A stretch of 49,387 nt of DNA from DASWIG01 sp965371445 (GTDB lineage Bacteria; Acidobacteriota; Thermoanaerobaculia; Multivoradales; J023), in the NCBI GenBank assembly GCA_965371445.1, contig CBDUYN010000062.1, positions 1 through 49,387 on the forward strand, given 5' to 3'. The notes below the pieces were generated by a model that saw nothing but the letters and a program-made list of their open reading frames with translations, did no database searches and was not told where the DNA came from. Each line of letters opens with the position of its first letter. The stretch's first letter is position 1. This document shows, in pieces, positions 1-5,674 of the stretch. Both the position numbers and the translations under genes were made by a program.

Positions 1-639
1 CTTCCTCGGGTGGCATGTCGGGGGAGAGCCGAACGAGTAGGGCCAACGTCTGGCCTAACGACCAGTCGACTTTGGCCCGTTCCACGGTCATGTACTTCAG
101 GCCCTTGAACCGGTCGGGGAGCCCGAGGAGAATGTCCGCGGATCGCCGGACGTCTTCGAGCTTTCCGGACTCGCGGAGGGCGTCTCCCAGATTGGCCAAG
201 GCTATGGCGTGGTGTGGGGATTGAACGGGAATCACGGCCAGGGCTTCCCTGAGAGCTTGTACGGCCCCTGAAGTGTCCCCTACGTGGTAGCCGCGACGTC
301 CAGGGCTTCCGGCTCTCGCTCTTGATGGTCCAGGAAATGGGCGAAGCGTCGGTCTATCGCCGGACGACAGCAGGAGCAATCCGCGGCGTAGGCTCGACGA
401 AAAGCCGCCGCGGCGTGGTCCATCCTTCCGAGCTTCGAAAGGATCCACCCCAGGAGGGATAACGCCCGGCCTTCCACACAGCGGATCCCTCCGGCCTCTC
501 GACAAGCGAGGAGGGCTTGCTGTAGATCGGGGAGAGCGGCGGCGGGATCGCTGGTCGCGAGCCGTTCGGCAGTCTCCAGGAGGATTGCGGCTTCCGATAT
601 CTTCGTCTCTCTCTCTCTCTCATGGCTAGAAGGATACAA
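1..639 (-). pseudogene. TPR-repeat protein, frameshifted, truncated by window edge
   Basis: The minus strand from 639 encodes a helical repeat protein (SEAAILLETAERL, then LGWILSKLGRMDHAAAAFRRAY, a typical TPR). This frame stops at 280. The homologous reading continues without a stop in another frame from about 290 to base 1 (GDTSGAVQALREALAV, then ALANLGDALRESGKLEDV), again clear TPR helices. One indel near 285-292 therefore separates the halves. It could be a real pseudogenizing mutation or a base-call error. The only start before the repeats is TTG at 639, directly beside a 10-bp-stem hairpin and an 8-copy dinucleotide tract, so the true 5' end may have been lost. TPR proteins are scaffolds; no specific partner can be named. 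Confidence 0.7.
606..621. repeat. (TC)8 dinucleotide tract at the 5' end of the TPR gene
   Basis: Eight perfect TC units lie about 20 bases inside the TPR reading frame; they read as ER codons on the minus strand. Changing the unit number would shift the frame, as in phase-variable genes. Only one allele is visible, so variability is inference. Confidence 0.8.
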
Positions 640-646
640 GAAACCG

Positions 647-674
647 GGGGACAGGGCAAGGATTCCCTGTCCCC
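647..674. repeat. REP-like palindrome, 10-bp perfect stem
   Basis: GGGGACAGGG at 647-656 pairs perfectly with CCCTGTCCCC at 665-674 across an 8-base loop. It sits immediately upstream of the TPR gene (minus strand) without a T tract. It resembles the widespread GGGGACA...TGTCCCC extragenic palindromes. A role as a leader structure or terminator is also possible. Confidence 0.7.
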
Positions 675-1189
675 GATCCCGCCTATCCCGCGATCTCGAT
701 CTGAGGGCTTTTACCGGCGCGTAGGTGCGTCTGAGCTAGCATAGCAGCGTCCTCCAGCCCCCTTCGGGCCGGGCGGGATTGCCCGGCCGGAGAGGGTTCT
801 ACAGGGCACTCTACCCGTACCGGTTTCCCCGGCTGGAAAGGCCGTACCCGATTTCCGCCCATGGAAAGGCCGTCCTCGCCTTTCCACCCTCCGAAAACCT
901 CCGCGAAAAGCCCCGTCCGGCCCGTCGTGCCGTAGCGTCAGCTCCAAGAGGTGGACGACGTGTCTGATAAGACCGACCACAGGACCGAGCTACGGGCTCT
1001 CTGGCTGGCCGTCAAGGCTCCCCTTTTTCCCAACGGCGACACGAGCCCCACCCATCGACGCCGAGACGAAGCTGATCCCGTCCTGGCTGGTCGGCACTGG
1101 CGGCCGGGGTTGCTATGCGGCCATGGACGCTGGAGGACGTAATCGGCCTTCTCGGTTCAAACTGACCCACTACCTGGCCACACCTGTCG
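675..1189. other. 515 bp without a supported gene; one GC hairpin
   Basis: I find no reading frame with convincing protein character on either strand. The only structure seen is a hairpin with GGCCGGGC at 767-774 pairing with GCCCGGCC at 781-788 over a 6-base loop. The block looks like decayed sequence between two damaged accessory loci. Confidence 0.55.
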
Positions 1190-1218
1190 TTGACTTTCAT
1201 CGCCGTCCGTCGTAATCT
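1190..1218 (+). promoter_or_regulatory. Sigma-70-type promoter of the toxin-antitoxin operon
   Basis: TTGACT at 1190-1195 and TAATCT at 1213-1218 are separated by exactly 17 bases. The expected transcript start is near 1225, about 30 bases before the antitoxin ATG at 1255, which has GGGGA as a ribosome-binding site. This is one of the best consensus promoters in the window. Confidence 0.65.
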
Positions 1219-1254
1219 CGTGCTGCACAGTATTCGTGCAACCGCGGGGACTCT

Positions 1255-1488
1255 ATGAAGACGAACGTCACGTTGAGAATGGATGCCGGGCTGGCGCGAG
1301 AAGCCAAGGTGCTCGCGGCCCGGCGAGGAACCTCTCTGAGTCGGTTGCTGGCGGAGCAACTCGAAGACCTGATCCGACGCGACCGCGATTACGAAGCGGC
1401 GAAGCGCCGGGCGATGGCGCGCCTGGAGAGCGGCTTTGATCTCGGATGGACCCCGCCCGCAAGCCGTGACGAGCTCTATGAGCGATAG
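1255..1488 (+). CDS. VapB-like antitoxin
   Basis: This 77-residue protein starts with a ribbon-helix-helix-like segment: MKTNVTLRMDAGLAREAKVLAARRG, a beta strand followed by a helix, then SLSRLLAEQLEDLIRR. The charged C-terminal tail (ARLESGFDLGWTPPASRDELYER) is the type that wraps the cognate toxin. Antitoxins of this class bind their own promoter as dimers and neutralise a PIN-domain ribonuclease. The next gene, a PIN toxin, starts 11 bases before this stop codon, the usual antitoxin-first overlapping arrangement. The antitoxin looks intact although the toxin is not. The family call rests on sequence character and context. Confidence 0.8.
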   Translation: MKTNVTLRMDAGLAREAKVLAARRGTSLSRLLAEQLEDLIRRDRDYEAAKRRAMARLESGFDLGWTPPASRDELYER

Positions 1489-1941
1489 GGCCTTCGTCGA
1501 TACCAACATCCTGGTCTACGCCACGACCGCGGCGCTGGGGAGCGCTACGAGAAGGCCTGGGCTCTGGTCGGGCGTCTCTGGGCCCAGCGCAGCGGGGTGA
1601 TCAGCACTCAAGTCGTCCAGGAGCTCTACGTCAACGTGCGCCGCAAGGCGCAGAACCCCATTGAACCGGACGAAGCAAGGCGGCTGGTGGAAGACTATCT
1701 CCGTTGGGAGGTCGTTGCCAACGACGGTGGAACGATCCTTGGCGCTCTCGATTTGGAGCAGCGTTACTGCTTGTCTTTTTGGGATGCCTTGATCCTTCAG
1801 GCAGCGAAGATGGCCAACACGACGATCCTCTATTCCGAAGACATGGGGCACGGTCATCTGTACGATCAGGTGGAGGTCGTCAATCCGTTCGTCGTCGAGG
1901 AGCGAGAGGAAACCGCTCCGGAGCCCCCAAGATCCACCTGA
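1478..1941 (+). pseudogene. PIN-domain toxin (VapC-like), inactivated by a 1-base deletion
   Basis: The ATG at 1478 opens MSDRAFVDTNILVYA, the strand with the first PIN aspartate (VDTN). The frame then fails. Adding one C near 1522 (GCC-CAC instead of GCCAC) restores HDRGAGERYEKAWALVGRLW and joins the open frame ending at 1941. That frame holds the remaining acidic PIN positions: QVVQELY, SFWDALI and YSEDM. PIN toxins are Mg-dependent ribonucleases that cleave tRNA or rRNA. As written, the product would be a short truncated peptide. A GTG at 1597 could start only the C-terminal part. Either the toxin has been inactivated while its antitoxin remains, or a base was missed in sequencing. Confidence 0.82.
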
Positions 1942-1966
1942 CGCTCGGCTACAGCGGAGGAAGCAG

Positions 1967-2653
1967 ATGGCCAAGCCAAGGGTGAGAAGACAGCCCCCGA
2001 AACCCGAGCTCGTCCGTCGTGACGGCGACCTCGTCACAGCCTTCGTCAACACGGCGAACCGCCAGCGGAAGTCCTTGCGGACCTACGCGGATCTCCTCGC
2101 CTGGGCGCAGAGCGCCGGCACCTTGACGCCCGGGGAAGCCCAGCGGCTGGAGCGCGTCACCGCCGAACGCGGCGACGGCGGCGAGGACGTCGTGGCCTGG
2201 GCGGAGGAGGTGCGGGCCCTTCTGGAACGTATCGTCCGGGCTCTGCTGGCTCGGCGCAAGCCCGCGACCGACGACATCGTGGCATTGAACGCGGGCCTCG
2301 CCGCGATCTTCCCCCTCCGCTGCCTCGTGCCGTCGGCCGTCGGCTTCAGTTGGGCCTGGGGCGACCGCGGTGGCGACGACCGCGACCGCATGCTCTGGGA
2401 GGTCCTGATCTCCGCCGCCGACCTGCTCGCCTCCAAGCAGGCCGGGCGGGTGGGCCAGTGCGCCGGCGAAGGCTGCGGGCTGTTCTTCGTCGACCGGACG
2501 GCCGGCAGCCCTCGCAAGTGGTGCGCCGGGAACTGCGGCCATCGCGTCCACAGTCGCACGCACTACCAAAAGACGGTGAAGCCCGAGCGCGAGAGACGCA
2601 GGGCGAAATATAAGCGGCCCCTCAAGGGCCGCGAAGCCGGAGAACAAGGGTGA
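1967..2653 (+). CDS. CGNR zinc-finger / ABATE-domain protein
   Basis: This 228-residue protein has a helical N-terminal domain (about 1-165) followed by a zinc-finger segment: CAGEGCGLFFVDRTAGSPRKWC, then GNCGHR. The C-x4-C ... WC ... C-G-[NH]-R pattern is the CGNR signature, with His replacing Asn in the final motif. CGNR proteins normally carry an N-terminal ABATE (stress-induced) domain and are thought to be transcription regulators. The C-terminus is very basic (KPERERRRAKYKR), consistent with nucleic-acid binding. GGAGGAAGC lies just before the ATG. The gene follows the toxin by 25 bases and may be co-transcribed. A GC hairpin near 2614-2632 lies inside the 3' coding end. Confidence 0.82.
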   Translation: MAKPRVRRQPPKPELVRRDGDLVTAFVNTANRQRKSLRTYADLLAWAQSAGTLTPGEAQRLERVTAERGDGGEDVVAWAEEVRALLERIVRALLARRKPATDDIVALNAGLAAIFPLRCLVPSAVGFSWAWGDRGGDDRDRMLWEVLISAADLLASKQAGRVGQCAGEGCGLFFVDRTAGSPRKWCAGNCGHRVHSRTHYQKTVKPERERRRAKYKRPLKGREAGEQG

Positions 2654-2690
2654 CGTTGTGAGGGCCTGGAGCTTTCAAGCCCTCACAACG
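2654..2690. terminator. 12-bp perfect hairpin after the CGNR gene
   Basis: CGTTGTGAGGGC at 2654-2665 pairs perfectly with GCCCTCACAACG at 2679-2690 around a 13-base loop, one base after the CGNR stop codon. There is no U tract. The right arm is also the left arm of repeat unit 1, so the structure competes with the unit's own hairpin. Confidence 0.55.
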
Positions 2691-2874
2691 GGCGCCGTTC
2701 GGAGGACTTGAGAATTTCAAGCCCTCGTAACGGGCGCCGTTCGGAGGACTTGAGAATTTCAAGCCCTCTTGACGGGCGCCGTCCGGAGGACTTGGAGATT
2801 TTAAGCCCTCTTAACGGGCGCCGTCCGGAGGACTTGGAAGCTCAAAGTCCTCACAACGGGTGCCGTTCGGAGGA
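2677..2874 (+). repeat. Tandem array of five 42-bp hairpin-forming repeats
   Basis: Units start at 2677, 2719, 2761, 2803 and 2845; the last is cut after 30 bp. Each reads AAGCCCTC, two variable bases, AACGG-GCG-CCGTT, CG, GAGGACTT and a spacer such as GAGAATTTC. Outer arms (AAGCCCTC/GAGGACTT, one mismatch or G-U) and inner arms (AACGG/CCGTT) fold into one hairpin with a small internal loop. In unit 3 both inner arms change together (GACGG/CCGTC), a compensatory pair; unit 4 has only one side changed. The array could also be read as 14-residue peptide repeats because 42 is divisible by 3. I treat it as a non-coding leader upstream of a kinase gene. Confidence 0.85.
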
Positions 2875-2891
2875 TCCGCCGCTCCAGGTGT

Positions 2892-2897
2892 TAGATT
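2892..2897 (+). promoter_or_regulatory. -10 element of the kinase gene (leaderless type)
   Basis: TAGATT lies 8 bases before the in-frame GTG at 2906, the same spacing as TATGGT before the Omp85 gene. No good -35 is seen because the upstream bases belong to the repeat array. If used, the transcript would start at or next to the GTG. Confidence 0.35.
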
Positions 2898-2899
2898 CT

Positions 2900-3700
2900 G
2901 TGAGCGTGCAAGAAGCTCCGACAGAAACCGTCGCGCCCCTGACGGCACCCCCCAGGGAGCTGGTCCCGGGGACGCTCGTCGCCGGCCGCTACGAGGTCGC
3001 CGAGACCCTGGGGGCCGGCGGCTACGGCGTGGTCTACCGGGCCCGCGACCGCCGGCTGCGTCGCGACATCGCCTTGAAGGTCCTGCGCGCCGACCGCCTG
3101 AGCGAGTCGGCGAAGATCCGCTTCCGGCGCGAGGTGCAGGTGGCGCGCGACGTGGTGGCGCCCCAGCTGTTGCGCGTCTTCGACATCGGCGACGACGAAG
3201 AGCTCGGCCTCACCTACCTGACGATGGAGTTGGTACGCGGCGAGACCCTGCGCGAGCGCGTCCGCCGGGGACGCCTGGCGATCGACGAAGCCATTCGCCT
3301 CGCGGGCGAGGTCTTGCGTGCCCTGGCGCTTCTGCACGGGGAGGGGATCGTCCACCGCGACGTCAAGCCGGGCAACGTCCTGCTCGACGAAGACGGGGGC
3401 GTGAAGCTCGCCGACTTCGGCCTCGCCCTCCGCTGGGAGAGCGACGAGACCCGGGCGACGGAGACCTATAGGGTGAGGTGGCAATGCCCAGCCTCGTCGC
3501 TGGGCCTGATGAGCGGGGCGTTGAACCGGCGCCCCGCCTTGCCAGTGTCAGGCGGCTTCGATAGCGGTCGCCGAGCGATAACCACCCGAACGGGTGGTAC
3601 CAGCGGCTTCTTCGCCGTCTATGGAGGTAGTCGAGCACTACCCAGCGGAAATCAGAAAACCACCTGCACGGGTGTAGGTGACTGTAGATCGGATCTGTAA
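2900..3700 (+). pseudogene. Ser/Thr protein kinase, N-terminal part only
   Basis: The frame begins VSVQEAPTET and holds the N-lobe and most of a Hanks-type kinase: glycine loop LGAGGYGVVY, VAIK-type lysine in IALKVLRADRL, catalytic HRDVKPGNVLL and the metal-binding ADFG. Homology ends after ESDETRATET at about 3470, before the activation loop is complete. The C-lobe, and the membrane or sensor domain usual in this family, are missing. The remaining codons to 3700 run into an unrelated structured sequence. GTG 2900 is the first plausible start; GTG 2906 fits a leaderless transcript. The product cannot be a complete kinase. A second kinase fragment in opposite orientation lies at 5379-5627. Confidence 0.8.
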
Positions 3701-3717
3701 AGCTACACCGCGGTAGC
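3486..3717 (+). ncRNA. Candidate structured RNA: cluster of hairpins at the kinase breakpoint
   Basis: At least six stems lie in 232 bases. GCCCAGC/GCTGGGC is at 3486-3505. GCGGGGCG/CGCCCCGC is at 3513-3537. ACCACCC-GAAC-GGGTGGT is at 3581-3598. CGGC/GCCG is at 3604-3617. GGTAGT/ACTACC is at 3626-3642. GCTAC/GTAGC is at 3702-3717. A weaker CACCT/AGGTG pair is at 3661-3680. The sequence is visibly less GC-rich than its surroundings and shows no protein character. It begins where kinase homology stops, so it may be part of an inserted element. I do not recognise a known RNA family; which strand would be transcribed is also unknown. Confidence 0.4.
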
Positions 3718-3871
3718 GTTGCGCTTCGATGCTGGGCAACTATGGGGTGACGATTGCGACACGTCCAAGTGCCCAGCCGGGGATTGGACCACACCTTTGC
3801 ACCTGGGTGTCCAGCCATGCACGGACGGAACCACTGTAGTAAGAGTGAAGTCTCGATGTTGAAGCCCGGGA
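3718..3871 (+). other. Short remnant reading frame of unknown origin
   Basis: From about 3701 to 3862 one plus-strand frame reads without a stop as SYTAVALRFDAGQLWGDDC, then CPAGDWTTPLHLGVQPC, and so on to a TGA that overlaps the ATG at 3856. It has a believable composition with four or five cysteines but no start codon. It could be the tail of a lost secreted protein. I cannot assign it. Confidence 0.25.
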
Positions 3872-4411
3872 TTGGTTGTTTCTTTCTCTTATCTACTCCT
3901 TCCCTTGTCTGCCTGGGCGCAGACAAGCTCAGTCCACCCGGTCCAGGAGAGCGCCTGGAACGCCTTGCTGCGGATCGCTCCGGAAGGCAGCCGAACCCTT
4001 CTCCCATCGGAACGGAAGGCGCACCAGGCGCTGACCTCCGTACAAGCCACCGCCTTCGCCCAGGGATCCGATCTGGCCGGCATCGCCCTTGCCGCCGTCC
4101 AGACGCCAGAAGATCTCCTGGTGGCCGAGGGTCTGGAGATCTTCGAGAAGGATTTTCCGGAGTATGACATCCAATGGTACACCCTGGACTGTGGCGGTGA
4201 AGTCTACGGTGAAGCCGGCCAGGGAACCCAGTATCAACTGAACGGCACTATCGGTCAACTGGATGCTGATGTCGTCGTCGGCGCTTATGAGCTGAGAGGC
4301 GGATTCTGGCCAGTCTTTGCATCTCTTGGAGAAATTTTCAGCGACGGCTTCGAATCGGGTGATTGCTGCGCTTGGAGCAGTGCGTCAAACGGTGAGTGCT
4401 GCCCGTCTTGA
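3872..4411 (+). CDS. Small secreted protein with C-terminal DGFESG motif
   Basis: The frame encodes about 179 residues. It starts with a hydrophobic signal peptide ending in a good cleavage site (SYLLLPLSAWAQ-TSS). A middle region is of unknown fold, and the end is EIFSDGFESGDCCAWSS. The motif I-F-x-D-G-F-E-S-G-D-x-x-x-W is a recurrent tail in exported bacterial proteins and may be a sorting or anchoring segment; that role is inference. The frame must start at TTG 3872. A far better start, ATG 3856 (MLKPG), is one base out of frame, and deleting one base near 3871 would give MLKPGLVVSFSYLLLPLSAWAQ, a textbook signal peptide. A frameshift or sequencing error is therefore suspected. Confidence 0.5.
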   Translation: MVVSFSYLLLPLSAWAQTSSVHPVQESAWNALLRIAPEGSRTLLPSERKAHQALTSVQATAFAQGSDLAGIALAAVQTPEDLLVAEGLEIFEKDFPEYDIQWYTLDCGGEVYGEAGQGTQYQLNGTIGQLDADVVVGAYELRGGFWPVFASLGEIFSDGFESGDCCAWSSASNGECCPS

Positions 4412-4472
4412 TCTATCGCTGAACGAATCCTGACGCCGATGGCTCTGAAACTCAGTGAACAGGAGCGGGATC

Positions 4473-5120
4473 ATGAGAAGTAAAGAAAGGCAGAAAAAAG
4501 GATCGTCGTGCACCCTGCCTGCCGGCAGAATGTCATCAGCGTTGATTAGGCCGGCGGCTATTTGCTGCGCTCTCGTTCTCTCAGTGAGTACGGGCCTTGC
4601 GATGGCTCAGGGTCCCACAAGCACTGCTTTCACCTATCAGGGTCAACTCTTGCGCAGCGGCGAACCTGCAAATGGCTTGTTTGACATGGAGTTCAATCTA
4701 TACGATGCCTCCGGCAATTCCTTGACATCCTGTGGAATCGAGCTCGATGTTCCGGTGAGCAACGGCCTCTTCATGGTGCAGGTGGACTGCGGCCAGGAAG
4801 TTTTCACAGGTGAGGAACGCTGGTTGCGGATTGGTGTACGGCCTGCGGGCCCCGGGGACTTCGAGGTCCTCCCCGCCCAGCAGCTGACGCCTGCGCCCTA
4901 TGCTCTGTTCGCAACCCGGGCGGAGCTGGTCAACGATGCCGCACACGCCGCTGAGGCGGATAACGCGGCTAAACTAGGCGGGCAGTCGCCGACCTATTAT
5001 GCGCCAGCCACCCACGTTCACGACATCGTCCAGCCTACGCTCAGAACGTTCGGCGGCCACAGTGCGTGCTCGCCGACCCGCTGGCCGCCGGTGTCTGCCT
5101 CGACCCCGATCTGGTCCTGA
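4473..5120 (+). pseudogene. Secreted protein N-terminal domain, truncated near 5034
   Basis: ATG 4473 has GGAG nine bases upstream. The product has a long signal peptide (AAICCALVLSVSTGLAMAQ). A beta-sandwich domain follows, of the type FTYQGQLLRSGEPANGLFDMEFNLYD ... NGLFMVQVDCG ... RWLRIGVRPAG ... LTPAPYALFATRA. This module is common at the front of large exported proteins, which then continue into coiled or tail-spike-like regions. Here the sequence starts such a region (ADNAAKLGGQSPTYYAPATHVHD) and breaks at about 5034. The remaining codons to the TGA at 5120 read nucleoside-hydrolase DNA in the wrong frame. It follows 3872-4411 by 61 bases and may share its transcript. Confidence 0.65.
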
Positions 5121-5359
5121 CCGAAAAGCTCCATGTCGATGTCGAGACCCGCGGTGAGCTGACCCGGGGCATGACCGTGGCGGACCGGCGCGGCGCTCCG
5201 GCAAGCGCCCCGACCGCGGACGTGGCCCTCGAAGTCGATGCCGGGCGCTTCCAGACGAGTTTCCTGGAAGCCCTGCTCCGCTGGGCCGGGCGAGGCGCGG
5301 GGCCTTCCGGGAGGAGCCGGCGGCACGGCGAGCGCTTGGGCGAACGCCTGGCGGCCTGA
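5035..5359 (+). pseudogene. Inosine-uridine-type nucleoside hydrolase, C-terminal fragment
   Basis: The frame reads SAATVLADPLAAGVCLDPDL, then EKLHVDVETRGELTRGMTVADRRG and VALEVDAGRFQTSFLEALLRW, and stops at 5359. These are the last conserved blocks of IUNH family enzymes (DPLA, VETRGELTRGMTVAD, VDxxRF), which hydrolyse the N-glycosidic bond of ribonucleosides. The catalytic N-terminal two thirds, including the Ca-binding DxDxxxDD, are absent. The fragment begins exactly where the preceding secreted-protein homology ends and lies in a different frame. It is a dead remnant or an assembly join. Confidence 0.7.
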
Positions 5360-5378
5360 ACGCACGTCTCGCCGCGGT

Positions 5379-5627
5379 ACGCGCCACCTGGACCTCGCGG
5401 CGCAGACGGATCCGCGCCGACTTGCTCAGCCGGTCGGGCCGCAGGACCTTCAAGGCGACGTCTCGTTTGAGGCGCCGGTCGTGGACCCGGTAGACGACGC
5501 CGTAGCCGCCCGTCCCCAGAACGTGGTGGACCTCGTAGCCTCCGTCGACGACGTCGCCCGGCTGGAGATGCCGGCCCGGGGTGCCGTTCGGGAACGGTCC
5601 TACCGTCTGGGTCGGAGAGCTCATCAT
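5379..5627 (-). pseudogene. Ser/Thr protein kinase, N-terminal fragment
   Basis: On the minus strand, ATG 5627 (or 5624) follows GGGAG and encodes MMSSPTQTVGPFPNG. The kinase N-lobe follows: LGTGGYGVVYRVHDRRL and VALKVLRPDRLSKSARIRLRREVQVAR. Homology stops at about 5379, right after EVQVAR and before the catalytic loop; downstream codons are antisense nucleoside-hydrolase sequence. It closely matches the first kinase fragment (2900-3470) but is inverted relative to it. Only about 80 residues of kinase remain, so no activity is possible. The two kinase fronts face each other across 1.9 kb of mixed fragments. Confidence 0.75.
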
Positions 5628-5674
5628 CTCCCTTTCAAAGCGCGCAGAGCGGCGTGGCTCAGTGTCGGTAAATT

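Noticed and set aside
711..1142. Short reading frames on both strands between the TPR and antitoxin genes
   Set aside because: Composition is driven by GC content, no ribosome-binding sites or recognisable motifs are found.
2677..2874. CRISPR array
   Set aside because: The units are directly tandem with short near-constant linkers instead of unique spacers, and no cas genes are present.
2708..2899. N-terminal 14-residue peptide repeats as part of the kinase
   Set aside because: The frame is open only because the unit is 42 bp; no ribosome-binding site is present, and hairpin-preserving substitutions fit a non-coding element better.
3506..3513. CTGATGAG, the start of a hammerhead-ribozyme core, followed by a perfect stem
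   Set aside because: The GAAA strand expected after stem II is absent; after CGCCCCGC the sequence reads CTTGCCAG, and no matching cleavage triplet is found.
3519..3527. GTTGAAC as an integron attC core site
   Set aside because: No matching RYYYAAC partner is present at attC distance and no integrase or cassette array is seen.
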